DNA from: Actinomycetospora straminea
Lineage (GTDB): Bacteria; Actinomycetota; Actinomycetes; Mycobacteriales; Pseudonocardiaceae
Reading direction: 5' to 3'
Assembly (NCBI RefSeq): GCF_028737255.1
Contig: NZ_JAQZAN010000009.1
Coordinates: 155,930-219,929, forward strand
DNA length: 64,000 bases
A program made the position numbers and the translations under genes. Below the pieces are notes generated by a model. That model made no database searches and was not told the origin of the DNA. It was given only the letters and a program-made list of their open reading frames with translations. Shown in pieces: positions 24,905 to 37,210 of the stretch (within the stretch, counting starts at the first letter, position 1; each line of letters starts with the position of its first letter).

Positions 24905-25095
24905 GGCCGTACCCAGGCGTCGCCGTGCGCCGGGTCGGCGGCGCCGTCCGCGGGCAGCGGGCGGGCGCGCAGCCGGGCGACCGCGGTCTCGGCGCCCACC
25001 ACCGCCGCGTGCAGCGCCGCCACCGTGTCCTCGTCGACCGAGTAGCCGAGGCGCGCGGCGAGCGCGGCGAGCTCCTCGGGCGGGGGGACGCTCAC
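24901..25095 (-). CDS. AtzG-like small subunit of the amidase
   Basis: A 64-residue protein: PPPEELAALAARLGYSVDEDTV, then a helix AALHAAVVGAETAVARLRA and a proline-rich tail. Its helical-hairpin size and position directly before and overlapping an amidase-signature gene match AtzG/DUF4089 and GatC-type partners, which wrap around the amidase and stabilise it. Recognition rests on context and helix pattern rather than on strong sequence motifs. Confidence 0.7.
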   Translation of the reverse strand: MSVPPPEELAALAARLGYSVDEDTVAALHAAVVGAETAVARLRARPLPADGAADPAHGDAWVRP

Positions 25096-25105
25096 CCGAT
25101 CCCCC

Positions 25106-26281
25106 TCATCCGATGGTCGCCTTCCCCGCGAGCAGGGACCGCGCGACGACGGTGCCGAGCATGTCGTTGGTGCCCTCGCCGATCGACATCAGCGGGGCGT
25201 CGCGGTAGAGCCGCTCGACCTCGAACTCCGTCGAGTAGCCGTAGCCGCCGTGGATGCGCATGGCGTCGGTGGCGCACTCCAGCGCCGCGTCCGACGCGAA
25301 GATCTTCGCCATGCCCGACTCGGTGTCCATCCGCACGCCCTCGTCCATCCGCGAGGCCGCCCAGTAGGTCATGAGCCGCGCGGCCTGCAGCTTCACGGCG
25401 ATCGCCGAGAGCCGCAGCTGGACGGCCTGGAAGTCGCCGATCGGCTGCCCGAACGCGGTGCGCTCGCGGGCGTAGGACAGCGCCTCCTCGTAGGCCCGCT
25501 GGGCGATGCCGACCGAGCGCGCCGCGATGTTGACCCGCCCCGTCTCGAGCGAGGACAGAGCCTGCTGCAGCCCGCGCCCCTCGACCCCGCCGAGCAGCTG
25601 GGAGGCCGGCACCCGCACGTCGTCGAGCACCACCTCGCACGACTCGGTGCCCTTGTAGCCGAGCTTGCCCATGTCCTTGGTGATCTCGAGCCCGGGCGCG
25701 CCGGCCTCGACGAGCAGCATGCTCATGCCGCGGTGCGGCGGCGTCGCGGTCGGGTCGGTCTTGACCAGCACCGGCAGCGGGTCGGCGTGCCGCGCGTTCG
25801 TGATCCACATCTTGGTGCCGCGGACGACGTAGTCGGCGTCGGACCCGGGGCCGTCCCGCGTGGCCGTCGTCGTGATGCTCTGCAGGTCGGTGCCCGCGCC
25901 CGGCTCGGTGAGCGCGATCGCCGTGCGCCGCTCCCCCGTCGCGAGCTCGGGCAGGTACCGCCGCTTCTGCTCCTCGGTGCCGTGGCGGGCGATCATCCAG
26001 CACGACACCGAGTGGCTGCCGAGGATGCCGGCGATGCCCATCCAGCCGCGGCTGATCTCCTCGAACGTCAGGGCGAACGAGACGGTGTCCGCCTCGAGCC
26101 CGCCCCACTCCTCGGGCACGGCCAGGCCGAACAGGCCCAGCTTCTTCATGCCCTCGACGATCTCGGTCGGGTAGCGGCCCTCGTGCTCCCAGTCGCGGGC
26201 GACCGGCACGATCTCGCGGTCCACGAACGACCGCAGGGTGTCGCGGAAGAGCCGCTGCTCGTCGCTGAGGCGGAAGTCCAT
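25106..26281 (-). CDS. Acyl-CoA dehydrogenase
   Basis: A 391-residue FAD-dependent acyl-CoA dehydrogenase introducing an alpha,beta double bond. It shows LTEPGAGTDLQSI (FAD and substrate contacts), KMWITNARHADP, ERTAFGQPIGDFQAVQ, IHGGYGYSTEFEVERLYRD and the catalytic base Glu369 in MSIGEGTND. That glutamate position is characteristic of short/medium-chain and glutaryl-CoA-type enzymes. At 391 residues it is shorter than methylsuccinyl-CoA dehydrogenase. ATG at 26281 overlaps the CoA-transferase stop by one base (TGATG). Confidence 0.92.
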   Translation of the reverse strand: MDFRLSDEQRLFRDTLRSFVDREIVPVARDWEHEGRYPTEIVEGMKKLGLFGLAVPEEWGGLEADTVSFALTFEEISRGWMGIAGILGSHSVSCWMIARHGTEEQKRRYLPELATGERRTAIALTEPGAGTDLQSITTTATRDGPGSDADYVVRGTKMWITNARHADPLPVLVKTDPTATPPHRGMSMLLVEAGAPGLEITKDMGKLGYKGTESCEVVLDDVRVPASQLLGGVEGRGLQQALSSLETGRVNIAARSVGIAQRAYEEALSYARERTAFGQPIGDFQAVQLRLSAIAVKLQAARLMTYWAASRMDEGVRMDTESGMAKIFASDAALECATDAMRIHGGYGYSTEFEVERLYRDAPLMSIGEGTNDMLGTVVARSLLAGKATIG

Positions 26282-27510
26282 CAGGGTGTCCCCTCGGTGG
26301 TGTCCGGGTCGGTGCCGAACGCGCCCGCCGCGCGCAGGGCGGCCAGGCGCTCGTCGTCGTAGCCGATCCCGCGCAGCACGGACGCGGTGTGCTCGCCCAT
26401 CGCCGGTCCCCCGCGCACGGCCGGGGTGTCGTCGCCGGGCGGGCCGACGCGGACCGGCGAGCGCAGTGACCGCACCGTGCCCCAGTGCGCGTGCTCGGTC
26501 TCGGCGACGAGGCCGCGGGCGACGGTGTGCTCGTCGGTCAGGGCCTCGCCGACGTCGTGGATCGGCGCGCACGGGATGCCCGCGGCCGTCATCGCCGCGA
26601 TCCAGGTGGCGACGTCCCGGGCGCGGAACAGCTCCTCGAGCAGCGGGACCAGCACGTCGCGGTGCCGGTCGCGGTCGCGGAAGGTGGCGAACCGGGGGTC
26701 GGTCGCGAGGTCCGGCTGCGCGAGCACGACCGTGAGCCGCTGCCAGAACTTCTCCTTGGCGCACCCGACGACCAGCCACCCGTCCGCAGCCTCGAACGCC
26801 TGGAACGGCACGAGCGAGGGGTGCGCGGAGTGGTGCGTGCGCGCCGGCGTGTAGCCCTCGGTCAGGTGCCACGTCGCCGGGTAGGTCAGCAGGCTGACCG
26901 CGGTGTCGTAGAGCGACAGGTCGCAGTCGGTGCCGACGCCGTCGCGCCGCGCGGCGTGGATGCCGGCGAGCAGCGCGATCGCCGCGACGAACCCGCCGCT
27001 GTAGTCCACGAGCGACAGGCCCGCCTTCTGCGGCGCCCCGCCCGGCTCCCCCGTCAGCGACATCCAGCCGCCGAGGGCCTGCAGCACGTAGTCGTAGCCG
27101 GGCTCGGCCGCGCGGGGTCCGGTCATCCCGAAGCCGGTCAGCGAGCAGCAGACGATGCGCGGGTTGACGTCCTTGAGGTCGTCGTAGCGGATGCCGAGCT
27201 TCGCCGGCACGTCGCCGCGCAGGTTCGAGTACACGGCGTCGGCGCTGCGCACGAGGTCGTGGAACACCTCGCGCCCGGCCGGGGTGCGGATGTCGAGCAG
27301 CACCGACGACTTGTCCTTGTTGAACGACTCGAAGAACAGCGAGTCCCCGTCCTGCGCGTACGGCGGGACGTAGCGCCCCACGTCGCCGCCCGACGTCGGG
27401 TCCTCGATCTTGATGATCTCCGCGCCCAGCTCGGCGAGGTGCATCGAGCCGAACGGGCCCGCGCCGTACTGCTCGAGCGAGACGATGCGGACGTCCTCGA
27501 GCGGCCTCAC
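26281..27510 (-). CDS. Class III (CaiB/BaiF) CoA transferase
   Basis: A 409-residue family III CoA transferase. It has LGAEIIKIEDPTSGGDVGR near the N-terminus and the acyl-anhydride aspartate at exactly Asp169 in GLSLVDYSGG, the same number as in formyl-CoA transferase. It activates a carboxylic acid by moving CoA from a donor such as succinyl-CoA. GTG at 27510 overlaps the MaoC gene stop (GTGA). Itaconate and mesaconate CoA transferases belong to this family, which would fit the neighbouring MaoC and MmgE/PrpD genes. Confidence 0.92.
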   Translation of the reverse strand: MRPLEDVRIVSLEQYGAGPFGSMHLAELGAEIIKIEDPTSGGDVGRYVPPYAQDGDSLFFESFNKDKSSVLLDIRTPAGREVFHDLVRSADAVYSNLRGDVPAKLGIRYDDLKDVNPRIVCCSLTGFGMTGPRAAEPGYDYVLQALGGWMSLTGEPGGAPQKAGLSLVDYSGGFVAAIALLAGIHAARRDGVGTDCDLSLYDTAVSLLTYPATWHLTEGYTPARTHHSAHPSLVPFQAFEAADGWLVVGCAKEKFWQRLTVVLAQPDLATDPRFATFRDRDRHRDVLVPLLEELFRARDVATWIAAMTAAGIPCAPIHDVGEALTDEHTVARGLVAETEHAHWGTVRSLRSPVRVGPPGDDTPAVRGGPAMGEHTASVLRGIGYDDERLAALRAAGAFGTDPDTTEGTP

Positions 27511-28049
27511 TGCTCGTTCTCCTGCGACTCGTTCTCCAGCGAGAGCGGCACCGCGGCCTGCGGGAAGTGCGACGCCGCCCGCGGGGCGTCGCGGCGGTGC
27601 ACGTAGAAGGCGCGCTTGAAGGTCAGCACCTCGACGCCGTCCTGGTTGAGCCCGCGGCTGCGCACGCGCACGATGCCGGCCTCCGGGCGGCTCGACGACG
27701 CGCGCGTCTCCAGCACCAGCGACTCCGACCAGAGCGTGTCGCCCGCGAACACCGGGCTCGTCAGGCGCAGCTCGTCGATGCCGAGGTTCGCGAACGCGTT
27801 CTGGCTGGTGTCCGACACCGACTGCCCGAGCACGATCGAGATCGTCAGCGGCGACGCGACGATCATCCGGCCGAACTCCGAGTCCGCGCCGACCTGCGCG
27901 TTGAAGTGCGCCTGGTTCGTGTTCATCGTCAGCAGCGTGAACCACGTGTTGTCCGTCTCGGTGATCGTCCGGCCCAGCGGGTGCTGGTAGACGTCCCCGA
28001 CGGTGAAGTCCTCGAAGAAGCGGCCCTGCCAGCCCGCGACGACGGCCAT
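27507..28049 (-). CDS. MaoC-family enoyl-CoA hydratase (mesaconyl/itaconyl-CoA hydratase-like)
   Basis: A 180-residue hotdog hydratase. The active-site helix region reads GRTITETDNTWFTLLTMNTN followed by QAHFN, giving catalytic Asp33 and His48; the rest of the N-terminus is GRFFEDFTVGDVYQHP. This pattern is the one I associate with MaoC hydratases acting on branched dicarboxyl-CoA esters, such as mesaconyl-CoA and itaconyl-CoA. First gene of the eight-gene operon. ATG 28049 lies just nine bases from the operator-like element. Confidence 0.85.
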   Translation of the reverse strand: MAVVAGWQGRFFEDFTVGDVYQHPLGRTITETDNTWFTLLTMNTNQAHFNAQVGADSEFGRMIVASPLTISIVLGQSVSDTSQNAFANLGIDELRLTSPVFAGDTLWSESLVLETRASSSRPEAGIVRVRSRGLNQDGVEVLTFKRAFYVHRRDAPRAASHFPQAAVPLSLENESQENEQ

Positions 28050-28058
28050 ACCCCGACG

Positions 28059-28075
28059 CTAAAGGTCTGACGTAT
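28059..28075. promoter_or_regulatory. Operator-like palindrome in the divergent promoter
   Basis: The sequence ctaaaggtctgacgtat contains GTCTGAC flanked by half-sites and matches the reverse complement of 23461-23477 at 16 of 17 bases. It lies between the operon start (28049) and the GntR gene start (28114), so the regulator probably controls both itself and the operon from here. Confidence 0.65.
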
Positions 28076-28101
28076 CGCGCCACAAGCACCGGGAGACCGT
28101 C

Positions 28102-28107
28102 TACGCT
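28102..28107 (+). promoter_or_regulatory. -10 box for a leaderless GntR regulator transcript
   Basis: TACGCT ends exactly six bases before GTG 28114. No ribosome site is present in between, which fits a leaderless mRNA. Confidence 0.45.
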
Positions 28108-28113
28108 GACGCC

Positions 28114-28872
28114 GTGCCACCGCAGCCGCCCGCCGCGACCCCGGGGACGGCGCCCGTCGCCCACCTGCGGGTGCAGCGCGTGCGGCCCGCGTACCGGCAG
28201 GTCGCCGACGAGCTGCGCACCCAGATCCTCGCCGGCACGCTGCCCGCGGGCACGCGGCTGCCCAACGAGGGCGAGCTCGGGCGCGCGTTCGGGGTCAGCC
28301 GCAGCACGGCGCGCGAGGCGCTGCGGGTGCTGTCGAGCCAGCACCTCGTCGAGACCCACCGTGGCGTGCAGGGCGGCACCTTCGTCAGCGAGCCCGACCC
28401 GGCGCGCGTCGTCGAGGACGTCGGCAGCGCGCTCGGCGTGCTCGTCATGACCCCGCAGCTGCACGTCAGCGACCTGCTCGAGGCGCGGCTCCTCCTCGAG
28501 CCGGCCGCCGCCCGCCTCGCCGCCCAGCGCGCCGACGCCGAGACGGTCGAGGCGGTGCGCAGCGCCGCCGCCGCCCACCGCGACGCCCGCGACCCCAGCG
28601 GCTTCGTCGGCCACCTCGACTTCCACACCACGCTGCTCATGGCCACCGGCAACCTCATGCTCACGCTCATGGGCCAGCCGGTGAACGACGTGCTGCGCAC
28701 CCGCCTGCGCCGCGAGGGCGTCGAGGCGCACGAGTGGGACAAGGTCGACGCCTGCCACCGCGAGATCGCCGAGCACGTCGCCGAGGGCCGCGCCGACGAC
28801 GCCGAGGCGGCCATGCGCGACCACCTCGTCGAGCTCCGCCGGCTCTACGAGCGTGACGGGTTCTGGACCTGA
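28114..28872 (+). CDS. GntR-family (FadR/FCD subfamily) transcriptional regulator
   Basis: A 252-residue regulator. The winged helix-turn-helix spans residues about 25-95 (YRQVADELRTQILAGTLPAG, RLPNEGELGRAFGVSRST, AREALRVL). The C-terminal FCD ligand domain (residues about 110-245) includes LLEARLLLEPAAARLAA, a candidate metal-binding His in HLDFHTTLL and CHREIAEHVAEG. Such regulators usually sense a carboxylic acid intermediate. Its position divergent from the catabolic operon makes it the likely local repressor, acting at the paired palindromes. Confidence 0.92.
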   Translation: MPPQPPAATPGTAPVAHLRVQRVRPAYRQVADELRTQILAGTLPAGTRLPNEGELGRAFGVSRSTAREALRVLSSQHLVETHRGVQGGTFVSEPDPARVVEDVGSALGVLVMTPQLHVSDLLEARLLLEPAAARLAAQRADAETVEAVRSAAAAHRDARDPSGFVGHLDFHTTLLMATGNLMLTLMGQPVNDVLRTRLRREGVEAHEWDKVDACHREIAEHVAEGRADDAEAAMRDHLVELRRLYERDGFWT

Positions 28873-28880
28873 GCTCGAGG

Positions 28881-29007
28881 GCAGCGAGGGTCACCTCGGC
28901 TGCGTCGCACGCAGCGAGGGACGCCCTCGCGCCACGACGCGGGACCAGCTGGGGTCGAGCGAGGGTCACCCTCGCTGCCTGCCAGGCAGCGAGGGACGCC
29001 CTCGCTC
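28881..29007. repeat. Array of four GCGAGGG hairpins
   Basis: GCGAGGG occurs at 28884, 28914, 28959 and 28989, each followed after three or four bases by a full or partial complement (CCCTCGC or CCTCG). The spacing 30-45-30 shows that a two-hairpin unit has been duplicated. It begins a few bases after the regulator stop and fills most of the 200-base gap before 29075. Probably a transcription barrier or RNA-processing element. The short open frame through it is a by-product of the repeats. Confidence 0.7.
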
Positions 29008-29061
29008 CGGGAACCACGAACCTCGCCCACCGGAGCGCCATGCGGTTCACTTCTAGGACTA

Positions 29062-29067
29062 TACGGT
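29062..29067 (+). promoter_or_regulatory. -10 box before the ABM-domain gene
   Basis: TACGGT, identical to the box before 17310, ends seven bases before GTG 29075. It probably drives a leaderless transcript. Confidence 0.4.
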
Positions 29068-29074
29068 TGCTAGA

Positions 29075-29374
29075 GTGATGCGCATGCTCATCATCGCCGG
29101 ACACATCGAGGTGGCGCCCGAGCACCGGGACGCCGCGGTCGCGGCGCTCGCCGACCTGGTCCGCCGCGCGCGGGCGGCGCCGGGGTGCCTCGACGTCGCC
29201 ATCACCGCCGACCCCGTCGAACCGGGGTGGATCCACAACCTCGAGCGGTGGCGCTCCCGCGAGGACCTCGACGCGTGGCGCGCCGCAGCGCACGCGCCCG
29301 ATCTCGGCACGCCGATCCTCGCCGACCACGTGCGGATGTTCGACGCGACGAACGAGCGCGGCCCGTTCGACTAG
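29075..29374 (+). CDS. ABM-domain (antibiotic biosynthesis monooxygenase-like) protein
   Basis: A 99-residue dimeric ferredoxin-like-fold protein. IIAGHIEVAPEHRDAA, ADLVRRARAAPGCLD, WIHNLERWRSREDLDAW and HVRMFDA are the standard landmarks of YgiN/ABM proteins, which act as cofactor-free monooxygenases or isomerases or have structural roles. Starts at 29075, 29078 and 29084 are possible; 29075 fits the -10 spacing. Its stop overlaps the end of the convergent DUF2550 gene by four bases. Confidence 0.82.
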   Translation: MMRMLIIAGHIEVAPEHRDAAVAALADLVRRARAAPGCLDVAITADPVEPGWIHNLERWRSREDLDAWRAAAHAPDLGTPILADHVRMFDATNERGPFD

Positions 29375-29814
29375 CTCGCCTGCCGGTACCCCGTCGAGCG
29401 GCCGGGAGGCGTGGACTCCAGCCACGAGGAGAAGCCGGTCAGCGCGTCGGCGCTGATCGCGAGCTCCCAGGTCGTCCCGCCGTCGCGGCAGGACAGGACC
29501 GAGCTGTTGGCCGGGTGCATCTCGCCCGGCAGCGGCGCGCGGCGGTCGACGATCTCGAGCCGCGTGCGGTCGAGCACCACGTTCGGCCCGGAGCGCAGTC
29601 CGCTGATGCGGTACCAACGGAACTCGTCGCCGCGGTAGCGGGCGAGCCCGGACCGCCAGCCGCCCAGGTCGCCGAGCGCCCGCGCCTCGCGCAGGGCCAC
29701 GTCGACACCGCCGCGGCGCAGGATGCGGATGCGGCGCAGCAGCAGGACCCCGACGACGAGCAGCACCGCGAGCACCACGATGGCCGCCAACTCGGCGATC
29801 ATCGCGGGGCTCAC
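29371..29814 (-). CDS. DUF2550 membrane protein (Rv1312-like)
   Basis: A 147-residue protein with one N-terminal membrane segment (IAELAAIVVLAVLLVVGVLLL) and a cytosolic beta-rich domain (RYRGDEFRWYRISGLRSGPN, LDRTRLEIVDRRAPLPGE). GTG at 29814 gives 147 residues, the size of the mycobacterial Rv1312 protein at the same place after atpC. It is the distal gene of the ATP synthase cluster, 19 bases after atpC. Function unknown. Confidence 0.85.
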   Translation of the reverse strand: MSPAMIAELAAIVVLAVLLVVGVLLLRRIRILRRGGVDVALREARALGDLGGWRSGLARYRGDEFRWYRISGLRSGPNVVLDRTRLEIVDRRAPLPGEMHPANSSVLSCRDGGTTWELAISADALTGFSSWLESTPPGRSTGYRQAS

Positions 29815-29833
29815 CGGTGCTGCTCGCCTTGCC

Positions 29834-30231
29834 TCAGCGGTCCGGGTTCTCGCCGGCGGCCCGGAGACGGGCCCGCGCACGCGCGGCGGCCGCCGCGGTG
29901 TCGTCGTGGTCGTCGCCGCCGCCCTCGGCGCGCTGCAGCTCGTCGCGCGCCGCGGCCACGTCGATCTCGTTCGCCAGCTCGGCGAGCTCGGCGAGGACCG
30001 TCACCGACTCCGCGGTGACCGAGAGGAACCCGCCGAACACCGCGGCGTGGAACGGCTCGCCGTCGGTCGGGTCGATGCGCACCACGCCGGCCTCGTCGAG
30101 CGCGGCGATCATCGGCTGGTGCCCGGGCAGCAGACCGATGTCGCCCTCGACCGTGCGGGCCGAGACGAAGTTCGCCTGGCCCGACCACAGCCGCTTCTCG
30201 ACGCCGACGATGGCGACCTCCATCTCGGCCA

Positions 30232-30232
<1 letters not shown>
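29834..30232 (-). CDS. atpC: ATP synthase F1 subunit epsilon
   Basis: A 132-residue epsilon subunit of the central stalk. The N-terminal beta-sandwich contains the [16 protein letters not shown] signature; the C-terminal helical region is short and acidic ([20 protein letters not shown]). In actinobacteria this region influences ATPase latency. ATG at 30232 overlaps the atpD stop by one base (TGATG). Confidence 0.95.
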
Positions 30233-32738
<2,506 letters not shown>

Positions 32739-32744
32739 GGGGCC

Positions 32745-34472
<1,728 letters not shown>

Positions 34473-34541
34473 GGCTTCCGCTCTCGCTAGTCGTTAGGGG
34501 TCACGTGTCGGTGGGCCCGGCCGGGTCGGCCGAGCCGGCAC

Positions 34542-35387
34542 TCAGCCCAGTCTCCGGCCGAGTTCGTCCAGCCGTCCGGCCACACTGCCGTCGATGACCT
34601 CGTCCCCCACCTGGATCACGAGACCACCGACCAGGGCGGGGTCGACCTCGAGGTGCAGGGTGATGTCCCGACGGTAGATGCGCGTGAGGGCGTCGGCCAG
34701 TCGTCGTTGCTGCTGGTCGGACAGGGCGATCGGGGACCGCACGGTCGCGACGGAGCGCTCGCGGCGCTCGGCGGCGAGCTCGGCCAGGCGCTCGAGGCCC
34801 TGGGCGATCCCGCGGCCCGTGGGGTGGGCCACGAGCTGCGCGGCGAGCTTGCGCGTGGTGGCCTCGGTCCGGTCGGCGAGGAGCCGGTCCAGCACCTGCT
34901 GCTTGCCCTCGGCGTCCGCCGACGGGTCCGCCAGCAGGCGCTCGAGGGCGGGCTCCGCCGCGACGATGCGGCCGAGCCGGAACAGCTCGTCCTCGACGGC
35001 GTCGAGCCGCCCGTCCCGCTCGGCCGAGACCAGCAGGGCCTCGCGGGCGACGATCCGCAGACCGGAGACCAGGTCGTCGGGACGTGACCACGCCTGCGCC
35101 ACCGCGGTGCGCACGACGTCGGCGGTCGCCGAGGTGACCTGCTGGTCGACCAGGCGGGACGCGAGCCCCTCCCGGTCCTCCGCGGAGCGCGACGAGTCGG
35201 CCAGCGTGCGGCGCAGGACGGCCTCGCGGCGCAGCAGGTCGGCGACCGCGTCGAGCTGGTCGGCCACCGTCTGGAGGTCGCCCGCCGACGCCTGCCCGGT
35301 CGCCTCGCCGAGCCGGCGGCGCGTGGCCTCCAGCGCGTCGCGGCTCGCCGCGTGGAAATCGGCCAGGAGGCCTGCCGAGGACGTCAC
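34542..35387 (-). CDS. atpH: ATP synthase F1 subunit delta (long actinobacterial form)
   Basis: A 281-residue delta subunit linking F1 to the peripheral stalk. The C-terminal half has LVAHPTGRGIAQGLERLAEL and the last strands LVIQVGDEVIDGSVAGRLDEL typical of OSCP/delta. The N-terminal 100 residues are longer than in E. coli, as in other actinobacteria, but it is not fused to a second b subunit as in mycobacteria. GTG at 35387 overlaps the atpF stop (GTGA). Confidence 0.95.
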   Translation of the reverse strand: MTSSAGLLADFHAASRDALEATRRRLGEATGQASAGDLQTVADQLDAVADLLRREAVLRRTLADSSRSAEDREGLASRLVDQQVTSATADVVRTAVAQAWSRPDDLVSGLRIVAREALLVSAERDGRLDAVEDELFRLGRIVAAEPALERLLADPSADAEGKQQVLDRLLADRTEATTRKLAAQLVAHPTGRGIAQGLERLAELAAERRERSVATVRSPIALSDQQQRRLADALTRIYRRDITLHLEVDPALVGGLVIQVGDEVIDGSVAGRLDELGRRLG

Positions 35388-36067
35388 GACTGCGCTCCGT
35401 TCCCCTGGGTGGGCGTGGTCGACGGGCCGGCCGCGCCGGCGGTCCCGAACGCCGCCGAGGTGCCGGGCGTGCCGGAGCCGCTGCCCGAGCCGTCGCCGGA
35501 GCCGCTGCCGGTGCCGTTGCCGGACCCGCCCATGGCCTCGAGCTCGTCGAGGAACCGGTCGACGCTCTGGCCGCGGCTCGCGTCGTCGGACAGCGCCGAC
35601 TCGACGATCCGCCGCGACAGCTCGACCGACTGGCGTCCCGTCTCGGCCCGCAGCTCCGCGACGGCGCGCGAGCGTGAGGCCTCGAGCGACTGCCGGCCCT
35701 GGGCCCGGATCCGCTCCGCCTCCTCGGCCGCACGGTTGTCCATGTCCTGCCCGATGCGCTCGGCATCGGCCCGGGCGTCGTCCCGGATCCGCGCGGTCTC
35801 GTCGTCGACGCCGGCCAGCCGCTCGCGGTTGCGGGCGAGCTCGGCCTTGGCGTCGGCCTCCATGGCCTCGGCCCGCGCGATGCCCGACTCGATCTGCTTC
35901 TTCGTGTCCTCGTGCGAGGAGACCAGGTTCGGCCACGCGTACCTGTAGAGCACGTAGATGAGCAGCGCGAACGCCACCAGGCCGACGATGATCTCGGCGG
36001 TGTGCGGCAGCGTCGCGTAGGGCTTGCCCGCCGGCTGTTCCTCGGCCAGCAGCTGGGTCAGGCTCAT
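35384..36067 (-). CDS. atpF: ATP synthase F0 subunit b, with Gly/Ser-rich tail
   Basis: A 227-residue b subunit. One membrane segment (IIVGLVAFALLIYVLYRYAW, residues about 25-45) is followed by a long charged helix (IESGIARAEAMEADAKAELAR) dimerising as the stator. The last 50 residues are a Gly/Ser/Thr/Pro-rich tail (GSGSGDGSGSGSGTPGTS) not needed for the stalk helix. Normal length would be near 170-180. Confidence 0.95.
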   Translation of the reverse strand: MSLTQLLAEEQPAGKPYATLPHTAEIIVGLVAFALLIYVLYRYAWPNLVSSHEDTKKQIESGIARAEAMEADAKAELARNRERLAGVDDETARIRDDARADAERIGQDMDNRAAEEAERIRAQGRQSLEASRSRAVAELRAETGRQSVELSRRIVESALSDDASRGQSVDRFLDELEAMGGSGNGTGSGSGDGSGSGSGTPGTSAAFGTAGAAGPSTTPTQGNGAQS

Positions 36068-36110
36068 CGGTTCACCTCCCGCCCGTGCGGTGTCGACCGG
36101 TCAGGGGGAA

Positions 36111-36317
36111 TCAGATGGCGAACGCGAGGACCAGACCGATGATGGCGAGCGCCTCGGAGAGGGCGAAGCCGATGAACGCGATGGTCTGCAGCTGGCCACG
36201 GGCCTCGGGCTGGCGCGCCACGCCGTTGATGAACGCCGCGAAGACGATGCCGACGCCGATACCGGGGCCGACGGCGGAGAGGCCGTAGCCGACCATGTTG
36301 AGGCTGCCCTGAACCAT
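36111..36317 (-). CDS. atpE: ATP synthase F0 subunit c
   Basis: A 68-residue hairpin of two membrane helices with the polar loop [10 protein letters not shown] between. Glu55 in [11 protein letters not shown] is the proton carrier. There is no Na+-type ligand pattern. It is shorter at the N-terminus than the mycobacterial protein. This is the subunit bound by bedaquiline in mycobacteria. ATG at 36317. Confidence 0.97.
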   Translation of the reverse strand: MVQGSLNMVGYGLSAVGPGIGVGIVFAAFINGVARQPEARGQLQTIAFIGFALSEALAIIGLVLAFAI

Positions 36318-36379
36318 GAGGGGTTCCTTTCCGGTGTTCGTTCTGGGATCGGGGAGGGAGACGCCGGTGGTTGCGGCGA

Positions 36380-37210
36380 CTAGTGCTCGTCGGCCAGCGA
36401 CGCACCGATGTACGACGCGGTGAGGATCGTGAAGATGTAGGCCTGCACCACCTGGATGAAGGCCTCGAAGAACGTCATGACGATCGCGAAGAGGAACGCG
36501 AACGGCGACAGGACGTTGAGGACGAGGTCGTCCGCGACGGTGAGCATGTACTCGCCGCCGAAGATGAAGACCAGCAGCAGCAGGTGGCCGGCCAGCATGT
36601 TGCCGAACAACCGCAGCGAGAGAGTGACGGGACGCAGGATGAAGTTCGAGAGGAACTCGATCGGGGTCAGGATGACGCGGACCCAGGCGGGCACCCCGGG
36701 GGGCCAGGTCTGCAGCTTGATGTAGCCGCCGAACCCCTGCTTGCGGATGCCGACGTAGTTGTAGATCAACCAGGTGATGGCGGCGAGCGCGTACGCCATG
36801 CCCGGGTGGGAGAACGTCGGGAACTGGATGAACGGGAAGATCCCGAACACGTTGTTCACGAGGATGAACGCGAAGAGCGCCACGAGGTAGGGCACGTACT
36901 TGCGGAAGTCCGGGCCGATGTTGTCGCGCGCGATCTGGTCGCGCACGAGGCCCTGGAACTTCTCCGCGAGGAACTGCATGCGGCCCGGGATGATCGAGGG
37001 CGCCTTCGTCGCCACGGCGAAGAAGCCGTAGACGATGAGCGCGGCGAGGATCAGCTGGATCGCGGGCTTGTCGAACCACTCGAGGACCGGGACACCCTCG
37101 AAGATCGGCGGGATGTTGAAGTCCTCGACACCGGGCGCCTTGAAGCCCTCGGCCGGGGTGCCGGGCGGGACCGGCGGCGCCGGAGCCTGCGTCCACAACG
37201 ACGAGATCAC
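36380..37210 (-). CDS. atpB: ATP synthase F0 subunit a
   Basis: A 276-residue membrane protein forming the proton half-channels. The essential arginine lies in [13 protein letters not shown], and the last helices contain [21 protein letters not shown] at 37210 overlaps the stop of the upstream AtpZ-like gene by four bases, and this gives VISSLW as the start. Upstream frame extension to 37588 is spurious. Confidence 0.96.
   Translation of the reverse strand: MISSLWTQAPAPPVPPGTPAEGFKAPGVEDFNIPPIFEGVPVLEWFDKPAIQLILAALIVYGFFAVATKAPSIIPGRMQFLAEKFQGLVRDQIARDNIGPDFRKYVPYLVALFAFILVNNVFGIFPFIQFPTFSHPGMAYALAAITWLIYNYVGIRKQGFGGYIKLQTWPPGVPAWVRVILTPIEFLSNFILRPVTLSLRLFGNMLAGHLLLLVFIFGGEYMLTVADDLVLNVLSPFAFLFAIVMTFFEAFIQVVQAYIFTILTASYIGASLADEH

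Noticed and set aside
28881..29007. CRISPR array
   Set aside because: The repeats are self-complementary hairpins with two unequal spacings (30 and 45) and no unique spacers, and no cas genes are nearby.
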